DNA of 64,000 bases from Phytoactinopolyspora alkaliphila (GTDB lineage Bacteria; Actinomycetota; Actinomycetes; Jiangellales; Jiangellaceae): assembly GCF_010550695.1 (NCBI RefSeq), contig NZ_JAAGOB010000005.1:245547-309546 (forward strand), in the 5' to 3' direction. The notes beneath the pieces are model-generated. The model saw only the letters and a program-made list of their open reading frames with translations. It was not told where the DNA came from and did no database searches. The translations under genes were made by a program, and so were the position numbers. Shown piece by piece: positions 17,114-25,626 of this stretch; position 1 is the first letter of the stretch, and each line of letters starts with the position of its first letter.

Positions 17114-17962
17114 CTACGACAACGCCCCGTCCGTGGGCCAGGGGAAGCCCGCGGCCGTGGCTGCGAGCCGCACGGCGGAGGTGAACAGCGCGTCGCGCGC
17201 CTCGGGCGGAACGAAGTCGAAATGCCCGTAGGTCTCCAGGGAGACGAATCCGTGCAGTGTCGCCCAGCTGTGCATGCAGGCCTGGAACGTGTCCTCCGGC
17301 AACGGCCTGAGGCTTGGGTCGCCGGCGTCCTCGTCGAACATGACGCACGCGGCCACGGCATCGTCGACGTCCTGGATCAGCGGCCGTCGCAGCTGGCCGG
17401 AGGCGGCCGCCTCGGAGAACAGCGACTTCAGCTGCCACATGGCCCGGCGGGCCGCCTCCGTGGTGGGCCCTTCTTCCGGCGCGACGTATCCCGGCACCGG
17501 CAAGCCGAAGATCAGCGCGAATTGTTGCGGCTCACGCTTGGCCCACTCGCGGTAGGCCTGGGAGACGGCGAGGAAGCGCCCGGACAGGTCGTCGCGGGGA
17601 AGCTTCTCGCGTGCGTCGGCGACCGTGGTGCCCAAGTCGTCGTATGCGTCGACGATCAGTTCGGTCAGCAACTCGTCCCGGTCGGAGAAATAGCGGTACA
17701 GCGCCGGCGCCGTCATGCCCATCTCGCGGGCGATGTCGGAAAACCGGAGGTCGGTGGTGCCGTGCTCACGCATGAGCTGCAGCGCTGTCTGCTTGATCTC
17801 CTCGATCGTGGCCGCTCGTGCGCGCTCCCGCCGGGTGGGGCGCTCAGCCTGATCGGCGTCTTTCGGCGCATGGGGCGTCGTGTTCAAACGGGGACTCAAC
17901 TCCTCGGGCGGTGGCGGTTCGATCGTGCGCCGACCGCTGACTCCAGGGTAATCGTTAATCAT
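17114..17962 (-). CDS. TetR-family repressor, divergent from MMPL transporter
   Basis: About 282 aa from the ATG at 17962 (MINDYPGVSGRR); a start ten codons upstream is also open, and the first 45 residues are a low-complexity extension, so the true start could lie further in. The helix-turn-helix is clear (TDLRFSDIAREMGMTAPALY then RYFSDRDELL). The C-terminal domain is the WHG-like type (FALIFGLPVPGYVAP). It is divergent from an MMPL-family exporter with an inverted-repeat operator in the shared promoter, so it most likely represses that exporter and itself until a lipophilic ligand binds. Confidence 0.88.
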   Translation of the reverse strand: MINDYPGVSGRRTIEPPPPEELSPRLNTTPHAPKDADQAERPTRRERARAATIEEIKQTALQLMREHGTTDLRFSDIAREMGMTAPALYRYFSDRDELLTELIVDAYDDLGTTVADAREKLPRDDLSGRFLAVSQAYREWAKREPQQFALIFGLPVPGYVAPEEGPTTEAARRAMWQLKSLFSEAAASGQLRRPLIQDVDDAVAACVMFDEDAGDPSLRPLPEDTFQACMHSWATLHGFVSLETYGHFDFVPPEARDALFTSAVRLAATAAGFPWPTDGALS

Positions 17963-17982
17963 CGTTACAGAAGTTATGCCGC

Positions 17983-18025
17983 TTGACAACATCCAGGTAG
18001 AGCAAGAATAGTTATGCTCCGTAAC
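17983..18025 (+). promoter_or_regulatory. Promoter of the MMPL gene with overlapping TetR operator
   Basis: TTGACA (17983-17988), an 18-base spacer and AATAGT (18007-18012) form a good promoter. GTTATG-CTC-CGTAAC (18011-18025), a 15-bp near-palindrome, overlaps the -10 and start region. Further GTTAC/GTTAT half-sites at about 17963-17978 sit over the divergent tetR promoter (minus-strand TTGTCA about 16 bases before TAACGA). Confidence 0.55.
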
Positions 18026-18082
18026 GCTCGTGACTAGACATCATGCAAGTCACGGCTCGTTCCGAGACCTTCGAGGCTTAAC

Positions 18083-20326
18083 ATGACCGAACACTCTCCG
18101 CCGGCCGATCAGCCCGCCTCCACCCCCGGACCTCTCGGCCGGCTCGCCGGTCTGGCGTTCCGCCGACGCGGCCGCGTGGTCCTCGCCTGGATCGTGGCGA
18201 TCGCCGCCGCCGTCGGCCTCTCCTCGGCGTTCGGGGGTGACTTCGCGGCCGACTACTCGGCACCCGGCTCGGACTCCAAGCAAGCGCAGGACCTGCTGAA
18301 TGACCGGTTCCCCGCTTTCGCGGGGGATACGGTCGACGTCGTCATCCAGGCCGACGACGTCACCGCTCCCGACGTGCAGGCCGACGTGACCGCGTTGCTC
18401 GGCGAACTGGTGGCCGCTGAGCATGTGGCCGCGGCCGACGACCCGTATGCCCAGCCGGGCGCCATCTCCGAGGATGGCCGGATCCTGTCCGCGCAGCTCC
18501 GGCTCACGTACGACAACGGCGCCAACGTTCCGCTGGAGGACAGCGAGCACCTTCTCGAACTCGCCGAGGGCGCGGAGAGGCCCGGCCTTGAGGTCGCCCT
18601 GGGAGGCATGTCGATCGAGTTCGCCGAGCAGGACGAGATCGGCTCCGAGGGCATCGCCATGGTGGCGGCCGCCATCATCCTGCTGTTCACCTTCGGCTCC
18701 GTGGTGGCCGCCGGATTGCCGCTGCTCGTGGCCCTGGCTGGGCTCGGTGTTAGCGCCATGCTGACTGGCGTGATCGCCGCGCTCATCGACGTTCCCGACT
18801 GGTCGACGGCGCTCGCCACCATGCTGGGCATCGCGCTCGGCATCGACTACGTCCTGCTGATGGTGACCCGATTCCGGGAATGGCGGGCGGTCGGCCTCGA
18901 CCCGGAGCGGGCCACGATCGCGACGCTGGACACCGCCGGGCGGGCCGTTCTCGTGGCGGGGACCACCGTTGTCGTGAGCATGCTCGGCCTGTTCGCCATG
19001 GGTCTGTCCTTCATGCGCGGCGCTGCGGTGGTGACCATCGTCGCGGTGTTCATCGTGATGGCGGCCGCGACCACGCTGTTCCCCGCCATCCTCGGCTACC
19101 TCGGACGGCACGTCGATCGGCTCCGGCTGCCACGTGGTCGCGGCCGGAGGGCTGCCCTCGTCGCCGAGGGCGGACACGTCGAGCCGTCCCGCGGATGGCT
19201 GTGGTGGGGCCGGCTCGTGGACCGGCACAGCGTCATCGGCACCGTGGTGGGCGTGGCCGTCCTCCTCGCCCTGGCGGCGCCATTCCTCGGCGCCCGCTTC
19301 GGCTTCCCCGACGCCGGTAACGCGCTTGAGGACAAGTCGGTGCGGCAGGCGTACGACATGAAGGCGGAGGGCTTCGGCGCCGGATCCAATGGGCCCTTGC
19401 TCATGGTGGCCGACATGTCCGCCGCTGAAGATGCCGAGGCACTGAACCGTGTGCTGGACGACGTCGCACGCACACCGGGCGTGGCCGCCGTGACGCCGGC
19501 CATGCTCAACGACACCGGTGACACCGCTGTGTTCACCGTGGTGCCGACGACGGGGCCGCAAGACCCCGCCACCGAGGAACTCGTGCACGTCTTGCGCGAC
19601 GACACTCTGCCGGACGTGGCGGCCGCCGCCGGGGTCGACGTCTACGTCGGCGGTGTGACGGCGATGTCGATCGACGGCACGGACAACGTGGTCGATCGTA
19701 TTCCCGTGCTCATCGGGGGCGTTGTGGTCCTGTCGATGCTGCTGCTCCTGGTCGCGTTCCGCAGCGTGATCATTCCGATCACGGCCGCGCTGATGAACCT
19801 GCTCTCCGTCGCGGCGGCGTACGGAGTCGTAGCGCTCGCTCTCGACGGCGGCTGGTTCGGGCAGCTGATCGGTATCGAGTCAGCTACGCCGATGCCCGCC
19901 TTCATCCCGGTGCTCATCTTCGCCGTGCTGTTCGGGCTGTCCATGGACTACGAGGTGTTCTTGATCAGCCGGATGCGCGAGTCGTGGGTGCGTACCGGTG
20001 ACAACGCGCGCGCGATAGTCGACGGACTGGCCGGAACCGGACGGGTCATCACAGCCGCTGCCGCGATCATGGTGGCGGTCTTCGCGGCCTTCATTCCCAG
20101 CGACGAGGTGTTCCTCAAGGTCATCGGCGTCGGTATGGCCGCGGCGATCTTCATCGACGCGACCGTGGTGCGGATGATGCTGGTGCCGGCGGTGATGCAC
20201 CTCTTCGGCCGCTATAACTGGTGGTTGCCGGTGTCCTGGGAGCGACGACTGCCGCAGCTGCACGTGGAGGGCAGGCCGGATGTGCACATGCCGGCTCCGG
20301 AGCGGCGGCTCGAGCCCGTGGGTTGA
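18083..20326 (+). CDS. MMPL-family RND exporter
   Basis: 747 aa with two repeated halves: one membrane segment, a periplasmic/extracytoplasmic loop (about 40-180 and 400-520), then a five-segment block in each half. Seen: the N-terminal RRRGRVVLAWIVAIAAA helix, ALGIDYVLLMVTRFRE in segment 4 and the matching FGLSMDYEVFLISRMRE in segment 10 with the paired Asp-Tyr residues that carry protons in MmpL proteins. It exports lipids, lipoglycans or hydrophobic toxins by proton antiport. The divergent TetR gene and shared operator indicate induction by its substrate. A downstream gap of 200 bases shows it is monocistronic. Confidence 0.93.
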   Translation: MTEHSPPADQPASTPGPLGRLAGLAFRRRGRVVLAWIVAIAAAVGLSSAFGGDFAADYSAPGSDSKQAQDLLNDRFPAFAGDTVDVVIQADDVTAPDVQADVTALLGELVAAEHVAAADDPYAQPGAISEDGRILSAQLRLTYDNGANVPLEDSEHLLELAEGAERPGLEVALGGMSIEFAEQDEIGSEGIAMVAAAIILLFTFGSVVAAGLPLLVALAGLGVSAMLTGVIAALIDVPDWSTALATMLGIALGIDYVLLMVTRFREWRAVGLDPERATIATLDTAGRAVLVAGTTVVVSMLGLFAMGLSFMRGAAVVTIVAVFIVMAAATTLFPAILGYLGRHVDRLRLPRGRGRRAALVAEGGHVEPSRGWLWWGRLVDRHSVIGTVVGVAVLLALAAPFLGARFGFPDAGNALEDKSVRQAYDMKAEGFGAGSNGPLLMVADMSAAEDAEALNRVLDDVARTPGVAAVTPAMLNDTGDTAVFTVVPTTGPQDPATEELVHVLRDDTLPDVAAAAGVDVYVGGVTAMSIDGTDNVVDRIPVLIGGVVVLSMLLLLVAFRSVIIPITAALMNLLSVAAAYGVVALALDGGWFGQLIGIESATPMPAFIPVLIFAVLFGLSMDYEVFLISRMRESWVRTGDNARAIVDGLAGTGRVITAAAAIMVAVFAAFIPSDEVFLKVIGVGMAAAIFIDATVVRMMLVPAVMHLFGRYNWWLPVSWERRLPQLHVEGRPDVHMPAPERRLEPVG

Positions 20327-20376
20327 CCGTGAGTTCAACGTACGCGCGGCCCGTGCCGTACTCCACCGAGTGTAAG

Positions 20377-20424
20377 AATGAATTTCAGCTCCTGGATCTA
20401 ATGACACGCTGAGGGAAATTCATT
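20377..20424. repeat. Split inverted repeat upstream of the GH10-like gene
   Basis: Perfect 10-bp arms AATGAATTTC (20377-20386) and GAAATTCATT (20415-20424), 28 bases apart, in an AT-rich patch about 104 bases before the secreted GH10-like gene. Arms separated by nearly three helical turns suggest a dimeric regulator site or two half-sites rather than a terminator. The remainder of 20327-20527 shows only an AAAGGAG ribosome-binding site. Confidence 0.5.
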
Positions 20425-20527
20425 ACGCTCCGGTCTACCGGATCCCGCCCGCCCACGGGTGTTGCCGTCCCATCACTCACGGCCGGGCGGGTCCGAGGCA
20501 CAGATCGTCGACAAAGGAGCCTGATCC

Positions 20528-22129
20528 ATGCTGCGTCGTCGCTCAGCTCTGATCACCGCGGCCGCGATCGCGGCCGCCTCGGCCTTGTTCACCACATCAG
20601 CCGCCATGGCTGACCACCCGGCAGAGAACACCGCCGAGCAGCCGGCCGAGCAGTGGCGTAGCTACTGGGTGGACTCGTTCCGCGACTCCATCTACACGCC
20701 GCAGAACGTGGACAAGCTCGTTGCCGACGCCCAGGCGGTGAACGCGAACGTGCTGATCGTCCAGGTCAGTCGATGGATGGACTGCTTCTGCAACCGTTCC
20801 AGCTTCCCGCGTACCCACGTCGCGATCGATCCCGGCTTCGACCCGCTCGACGACGTCATCGAGAAGGCTCACGCCGCAGGCATCGAGGTGCATGCCTGGG
20901 TCAACGCCACACCGGCGTGGAATCTGGCCGCGCCCCCGGAGAACCCGGAGCACGTCGTCAACACCCACGGGCATGACGCCGAAGGGTGGGACAACTGGCT
21001 GAACGTCCGGGTGGACGGCAAGCAGACCGCCGGAGCCAATCTCCGCAACCTCGACCCGGCCAACCCCGCGGCGGTGGACTACGTCGTCGACGGGATCGCC
21101 AGCATCGTCCGCGAGTACGACGTCGACGGGATCAACCTGGATTACATCCGGTACCCGGACGACAACACTGTCAATTACCAGAGCGACTGGGGCTACACCG
21201 CGGCCTCCATCGACCGATTCCAGGCCGCCACCGGGAGAACGGACATCCCGCAGCCCACCGACGCGCAGTTCAGCGACTGGCGTCGGGAGCAAGTCACGGG
21301 CCTGACCCGGAAGATCTTCCTGGGTATGTACGAGGTCGACCCCTCTGCCGCGCTGTCGATCAACGGCATCACCTACTGGTTCGGCCCGCAGACCGAGGGT
21401 GGCTGGGAAGAGACCCGCGCCTACGCCGAGGTCATGCAGAACTGGAAGGCGTGGCTGGAGGAAGGCATCATCGACGTCAATGTCGCCATGAACTACAAGG
21501 TGGAAACGGATGTCGGCGACCGGATCCAGATGTACGACGAGTGGAACGAGGTCCTCAAGGACTGGCAGGCCGACCGCTTCGCCGTCGTGGGACCAGCGCT
21601 CTACCTGAACACCGTCGAGGACAGCCTTGCCCAGGCCAGGCGTGCTTTGGAGCCCTCGGCCTCCGGGAACACGGTGGCCGGGTGGAGCGGATACTCTTAC
21701 GCGGCTCCCAGCTCGGTGGCCGCGGCGGATCCCGGCCGGGCCGGCGCCGAGCGCGCCCGGCTTGCCCGCGCTCTGACGATCGAGGACCCGTCCGGCGCTC
21801 CGCCCCTGTTCGCGGAGCCGGCGGACGTGCCGGAGATGATCTGGAAGACGCAGCCCACCGAGGGGCACCTCGTGGGGGAGGTGGTGACCCGGTCCGGGAA
21901 CCCGATCGATCAGGCCGCCGTGACGCTGACCCATCTCAAGTCTCGGAAGACCGTGACCGGGAGACTCACCGACGGGTCCGGCTGGTTTGGATTCGCCAAC
22001 CTCGAACCAGGCCGGTGGCGGGTGTCGGTGGAGCTCCCGGACGACGTGACCGGCCGGCACGTCGACGTCGTCCAGGTTGAAGCAGGGGCACTCGCCACAG
22101 CTACATTCGCGCCTCTGATAGAGCGGTAG
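20528..22129 (+). CDS. Secreted GH10-like (GHL10/YngK-type) glycoside hydrolase with C-terminal CarboxypepD-reg-like domain
   Basis: 533 aa. Residues 1-28 are a signal peptide ending SAAMA. The PF02638-type TIM barrel follows (about 38-400): WRSYWVDSFRDSIYTPQNVD at its start, VDGINLDYIRYP with the conserved Asp residues, and INVAMNYK-like strand DVNVAMNYKVETD. Members act on bacterial cell-wall or related glycans and are lipoproteins or secreted; the exact linkage is not settled. Residues about 445-530 form a carboxypeptidase-regulatory-like beta sandwich (GSGWFGFANLEPGRWRVSVE) often used for carbohydrate binding. Stand-alone gene with an AAAGGAG site, an inverted-repeat candidate operator and a terminator. 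Confidence 0.88.
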   Translation: MLRRRSALITAAAIAAASALFTTSAAMADHPAENTAEQPAEQWRSYWVDSFRDSIYTPQNVDKLVADAQAVNANVLIVQVSRWMDCFCNRSSFPRTHVAIDPGFDPLDDVIEKAHAAGIEVHAWVNATPAWNLAAPPENPEHVVNTHGHDAEGWDNWLNVRVDGKQTAGANLRNLDPANPAAVDYVVDGIASIVREYDVDGINLDYIRYPDDNTVNYQSDWGYTAASIDRFQAATGRTDIPQPTDAQFSDWRREQVTGLTRKIFLGMYEVDPSAALSINGITYWFGPQTEGGWEETRAYAEVMQNWKAWLEEGIIDVNVAMNYKVETDVGDRIQMYDEWNEVLKDWQADRFAVVGPALYLNTVEDSLAQARRALEPSASGNTVAGWSGYSYAAPSSVAAADPGRAGAERARLARALTIEDPSGAPPLFAEPADVPEMIWKTQPTEGHLVGEVVTRSGNPIDQAAVTLTHLKSRKTVTGRLTDGSGWFGFANLEPGRWRVSVELPDDVTGRHVDVVQVEAGALATATFAPLIER

Positions 22130-22138
22130 TGTCCTGGT

Positions 22139-22155
22139 GCGGGGCACCGCCCCGC
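22139..22155 (+). terminator. Hairpin after GH10-like gene
   Basis: GCGGGGC-ACC-GCCCCGC, a perfect 7-bp stem with 3-base loop, 10 bases after the stop; it also lies 14 bases beyond the converging PPOX gene. Confidence 0.6.
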
Positions 22156-22168
22156 GTCCTCGACGGTG

Positions 22169-22645
22169 TCACCGGGTGAAGAGCCGGACGGGCTGCCCGG
22201 GGCGCCAGAGCTGGATCTGCATCGCCGTGCGCGTCTCGTTCAGGCCGGCCAGGACGACATCGTCGATATCGAGCAGGAACAGGTGGAAGGCGCCGGGCAC
22301 GTCAGTCGGCCGGTCGAGATAGTGGTCGATGCGATCCGCGGGCACCTCGATCGCCCGGCCGGAAATCTTGGCGTCGCCACCGTCCATTGAGCCGTCCCCA
22401 GGATTGGAGTGCAGGGCATAGCGCGGATCCCGCTGCAGGTCCTTCGCCTTGACCGCGTTGAGCATGGACCCGATGGTCAGGTGCTCGCCGTGGAAGGCGA
22501 CTTCGGTCCCGCTGACCCTGGGTGCTCCGCCGGCACGCACGGTGGCGAGGACGTGATGCTTGGTGAACTCGAGCCGGGCTCGGACCGCCCGGGCGAGCTG
22601 GGGTTCCTCATCTGTGAACTGTTTCCAGGTTGCCATGGTCGTCAT
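22169..22645 (-). CDS. Pyridoxamine 5'-phosphate oxidase-family (split-barrel flavin) protein
   Basis: 158 aa. The split-barrel fold is suggested by HHVLATVRAGGAPRVSGTEV, the AFHGEHLTIGSMLNAVKAKD strand pair and DPRYALHSNPG, which lines the flavin site in PPOX-class proteins. Such proteins reduce or bind small substrates with FMN or F420; the cofactor is not determinable. GGAGA lies eight bases before the ATG at 22645. Divergent from a WYL-domain regulator with a palindrome between them, so it is the likely regulated gene. Confidence 0.85.
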   Translation of the reverse strand: MTTMATWKQFTDEEPQLARAVRARLEFTKHHVLATVRAGGAPRVSGTEVAFHGEHLTIGSMLNAVKAKDLQRDPRYALHSNPGDGSMDGGDAKISGRAIEVPADRIDHYLDRPTDVPGAFHLFLLDIDDVVLAGLNETRTAMQIQLWRPGQPVRLFTR

Positions 22646-22659
22646 CTTTCAGGTCTCCG

Positions 22660-22676
22660 CTGACATCCAGTGTCAG
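22660..22676. promoter_or_regulatory. Candidate operator between PPOX gene and WYL regulator
   Basis: CTGACA-TCCAG-TGTCAG, a perfect 6-bp inverted repeat with a 5-base spacer, centred in the 53-base divergent intergenic region. WYL regulators usually act on the adjacent divergent gene. Confidence 0.5.
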
Positions 22677-22698
22677 GGATTCACGCTAGATTCGTGCC

Positions 22699-23688
22699 GT
22701 GCGAGCGAGCCGGCTGATGACCATACTGTTCACGCTTCAACGGCAGCGGGGTATGACCGCGTCGGAGCTTGCCGATCAGCTGGAGGTCTCCGTCCGTACG
22801 GTCTATCGGGATGTCGCCGCACTTCAGGAGGCGGGCGTGCCGTTGTGGACCGAGCCAGGCCCCGGAGGGGGCATCCGGCTGGTGGACGGGTGGCGGACCA
22901 GGCTGGACGGCTTGACGGGTGACGAGGCGGCCGCGCTGTTCCTGGCCGGCGCACCGGCGGCTGTCTCCGATCTCGGCCTCGGGGCCGTGCTGACGGCGGC
23001 CGAGTCCAAGGTGATCGCCACGCTGCCACCGGAGCTGCGCGGGAGAGCGCGCCGGTTGCGTGAACGCTTCCACCTCGACGCACCGGGGTGGTTCGGGCGG
23101 GAGGACGCACCAGTGCATCTAGGGGTGGTTGCCGACGCTGTGTGGTCGGGAAAGCGACTGGATCTCATGTACCGAAGAGCGGATCGGCGTGTCCAGCGGC
23201 GGCTCGATCCGCTCGGTCTGGTGCTCAAGGCAGGCGTCTGGTACGTCGTGGCCGCCCACGAGGGTCAGGTCCGGACCTATCGGGTGGCCCGCATCGATGA
23301 CGCCGCTCTGGCCGACGAGCCGGTAGTCCGCCCGGAGGGCTTCGAACTGGCGCGCTGGTGGGCGGAGTCTGCAGCGGCGTTCGATCGGTCGCTGTTGCGG
23401 TTCTCCTGTCGGGTCAAACTGTCGCCGCATGCCATGCGGAAGCTGAAGCACGTGATGGGGCCAGTGTCCGCGGACGCTGCTCTCGGGTCGGCCGAACCGC
23501 CGGACGATGACGGCTGGCGAATCGTGACCCTTCCCGCCGAGGGCGAGGACGTGGTGGCGACCCAGCTCGTCGCGCTGGCTCCCGGTGTCGAGGTGCTGGA
23601 GCCGGTGACGCTTCGCGAAGTGCTGCGGGAGGCCGGCGCCCGGCTCGCGGAACATAACGCACCTCATGTTCGGCCGGAAGGCTGGTGA
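22699..23688 (+). CDS. HTH/WYL-domain transcriptional regulator
   Basis: 329 aa. The N-terminal DeoR-like winged helix (TASELADQLEVSVRTVYRDV) is followed by the DNA-binding wing (GVPLWTEPGPGGGIRLVDGW). The WYL domain spans about 145-215 (RRADRRVQRRLDPLGLVLKA then GVWYVVAAHEG) and the WCX domain lies to about 320. WYL proteins bind small ligands or nucleic acids and often repress a neighbouring enzyme gene. The GTG start lies only about 12 bases from a TAGATT hexamer, so the transcript may be leaderless. Divergent from the PPOX gene. Confidence 0.92.
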   Translation: MRASRLMTILFTLQRQRGMTASELADQLEVSVRTVYRDVAALQEAGVPLWTEPGPGGGIRLVDGWRTRLDGLTGDEAAALFLAGAPAAVSDLGLGAVLTAAESKVIATLPPELRGRARRLRERFHLDAPGWFGREDAPVHLGVVADAVWSGKRLDLMYRRADRRVQRRLDPLGLVLKAGVWYVVAAHEGQVRTYRVARIDDAALADEPVVRPEGFELARWWAESAAAFDRSLLRFSCRVKLSPHAMRKLKHVMGPVSADAALGSAEPPDDDGWRIVTLPAEGEDVVATQLVALAPGVEVLEPVTLREVLREAGARLAEHNAPHVRPEGW

Positions 23689-23701
23689 CGCGCCGGCCGA
23701 A
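23669..23701. terminator. Bidirectional hairpin between WYL and DUF202 genes
   Basis: Perfect 9-bp arms TTCGGCCGG / CCGGCCGAA with a 15-base loop, straddling the WYL stop codon and lying just before the convergent DUF202 stop. Confidence 0.5.
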
Positions 23702-23704
23702 GGA

Positions 23705-24034
23705 TCATGAGCTGAGCGCGTAGACGACCTCCACGAACGCCAGCAGGAGCGTCACCGCCGTCGCCAAGGCAGGGAGTCGCCCGTCCGGCAGCGCCCGCCC
23801 CTCGTGCAATGACCGATGCGCGACGCGGTACCGGCGGTGGGCCAGGACGAGAACGGCCACCGCGGCCGGAGCCGCCACGACGCCGAAGACCAGGGCCCCC
23901 AGACCGAGTGGTTCGGCGGTCAGCCGGCTGGCGAGGACCACTGCCAGTAGGAGGGCGAGCCCTGTTCGCGTCCAGGCCAGTGACGTCCGCTCGTTCTGGG
24001 CGCCGTCGTCGAATGCGCGGTCGGTGGCGGTCAT
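23705..24034 (-). CDS. DUF202-family small membrane protein
   Basis: 109 aa. The family signature NERTSLAWTRTGLALL is at residues 14-29, followed by three membrane segments and a short polar loop (RRYRVAHRSLHEGRALPDGR). It starts inside the preceding DUF202 gene (ATGA overlap), so the two form a translationally coupled pair. Paired DUF202 (YidH/YidG-like) proteins are widespread and of unknown role. Confidence 0.85.
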   Translation of the reverse strand: MTATDRAFDDGAQNERTSLAWTRTGLALLLAVVLASRLTAEPLGLGALVFGVVAAPAAVAVLVLAHRRYRVAHRSLHEGRALPDGRLPALATAVTLLLAFVEVVYALSS

Positions 24035-24420
24035 CGCCCGGTGATCAGGACGACACTGATGACTACGGTGGCCAGGGCGAGTCCCAGGGCCAGAACCGGC
24101 GCGAGAGCCGGCGAGGGCAGAGGACGAGACTCCCGCAGGGCGCGTTCGGCGCGGGCCCAGCGGAAGAACGCGACGGAGCTGCTCGCCGCGCCGAGAAGCG
24201 CCAGCATCAGCACCAGAGCCAGGCGCACGCCCGACTGCTCCGGAATCTCCAGCGCCTCGAGCGCGATCCCCGCTGCGACGAGGGCCAGCGCGGTGCGGAT
24301 CCAGGCGAGGAACGTCCGCTCGTTGGCGAACGTGAACCGCGGGTCAGGCTCCTCGCCGACGTCATAGACACGGCGTGGCCAGCGCCGGGGCGGCGCCGCA
24401 TCGTCGTCCCTGTTGGTCAT
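24031..24420 (-). CDS. DUF202-family membrane protein, YidH-like
   Basis: 129 aa from the ATG at 24420 (MTNRDDDAAPPRRWPRRVYD). A charged N-terminus is followed by the signature RFTFANERTFLAWIRTALAL and three membrane segments. The longer upstream open frame is not used: it would begin inside the divergent GT2 region and lacks family similarity. Coupled to the second DUF202 gene. The 211-base gap to the divergent glycosyltransferase gene holds both promoters, which I could not identify. Confidence 0.87.
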   Translation of the reverse strand: MTNRDDDAAPPRRWPRRVYDVGEEPDPRFTFANERTFLAWIRTALALVAAGIALEALEIPEQSGVRLALVLMLALLGAASSSVAFFRWARAERALRESRPLPSPALAPVLALGLALATVVISVVLITGR

Positions 24421-24631
24421 GGCCGGTCTGGTCACATCCTCTGCTACAGCGGTGCCGCCGGAAACCTGTGTTCCTCGGCATGACCACCTGGTGAAGAGGA
24501 TTACATGCCTATCACGCTGGGCAACGTGCCGGCCCCGCGTGGGCGGTAATGACAGGGCTGACACTCGCTGACCCACCTGTCGTGGCGCAGAACCGAGGAT
24601 CGAGCGTGCCGCGGACGGGTACCTGGTCGGC

Positions 24632-25501
24632 ATGGACGAGAGCGCGCAAGATCTGGTCACCACCGTCGTCATCTCTCACAACGGCGGCGAGAGCCTGATC
24701 GAGTCGATGGCCCGGCACCGCGGCGCGGTCATCCTGGTGGACAACGCCTCGACGGACGGGGCTCCGGACGCGGTCGCCGAACGGTACCCCGACGTGCGGA
24801 TCGTACGGCTGGGCTCCAATCTGGGCGCGCCCGCCCGCAACATCGGGGTATCGATGGCGGGCACGCCGTACGTCGCCTTCGCCGACGACGACTCGTGGTG
24901 GGCGCCGGGCGCGCTGGACCGAGCCTCCGAGGTCTTCCAGGCGTATCCAGACGTCGCCGCCGTAGCCGGCCGCGTGGTCATCGAGCCCGACGGCCGGCCC
25001 GATCCCATCTGCGCCCTGATGGCGGACTCGCCGCTGCCCGCCCGGCCAGACGTCGGTGGACGGGCCATCGCGGGCTTCCTGTGCTTCGCCACGGTGGTCC
25101 GCCGGGACGCGTTTCTCGGCGCCGGCGGCTTCGACGACGTGGTCTTCTTCGCGGGCGAGGAAGAGCGCCTCGCCATCGATCTGCTGAGTCAGGGCTGGGA
25201 GCTGCTGTACATTCCGGACGTCGTCGCTCACCACCAGCCGACGGCCGTCCGGGATCGCTCGCGGCGGCGACGGCTGGAGGAACGCAACCGGCTTCTCACC
25301 GCGGTGATGCGGCGCCCGTGGCCGGTGGTGATCCGGACCGTTGGGCAGGCCCTGCGGGAGGCAGAGGGACGGGGTGCCCTGGTAGACGCGCTACCTCGGC
25401 TCCCGCGTGCATGGAGATGCCGCCGGCCGTCATCGCCCCTGGTGGAACGACGACGCACCGAACTCGAGCGATCATCCGGCCAGAGCGCCGAAAGTCGATA
25501 G
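24632..25501 (+). CDS. Glycosyltransferase family 2
   Basis: 289 aa GT-A fold enzyme. Nucleotide-sugar binding strand TTVVISHNGGESLIES, then ILVDNASTDG, and the metal-binding DxD-like FADDDSWW around residue 87; the acceptor region is GFDDVVFFAGEEERLAIDLL. There is no signal peptide or membrane segment. It is the first plus-strand gene of the heptose cluster but ends about 60 bases before a separate promoter element, so it may be its own unit. Donor and acceptor are unknown. The C-terminal 30 residues are Arg-rich and probably unstructured. Confidence 0.88.
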   Translation: MDESAQDLVTTVVISHNGGESLIESMARHRGAVILVDNASTDGAPDAVAERYPDVRIVRLGSNLGAPARNIGVSMAGTPYVAFADDDSWWAPGALDRASEVFQAYPDVAAVAGRVVIEPDGRPDPICALMADSPLPARPDVGGRAIAGFLCFATVVRRDAFLGAGGFDDVVFFAGEEERLAIDLLSQGWELLYIPDVVAHHQPTAVRDRSRRRRLEERNRLLTAVMRRPWPVVIRTVGQALREAEGRGALVDALPRLPRAWRCRRPSSPLVERRRTELERSSGQSAESR

Positions 25502-25560
25502 CCCTCCCACAAGAACCATGAAAAGCAGCTTGCCGCAAGTAGCGGCTCCGGAAAAGAAGT

Positions 25561-25585
25561 GTTTCTCCTCCGGAGAAGTGGGCAC
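25561..25585 (+). promoter_or_regulatory. Sigma-B/sigma-F-like promoter, upstream of the heptosyltransferase operon
   Basis: GTTT (25561-25564), 15 bases, GGGCAC (25580-25585), close to the actinobacterial sigma-B/F consensus GTTT-N14-16-GGGTAY. It also contains TTCTCC/GGAGAA arms and two direct GAAGTG copies. A near-identical element lies at 33729-33753. It is 42 bases from the GTG of the operon. Confidence 0.6.
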
Positions 25586-25626
25586 ATGTGTGGCGCATGG
25601 CTTCTCGGGGAGGCGAGGTATAAAGC

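Noticed and set aside
24617-24622. GGGTAC just before the first GT2 gene as another sigma-B-like promoter
   Set aside because: The bases 15 upstream read GATC, not GTTT, and it lies only 9 bases from the ATG.
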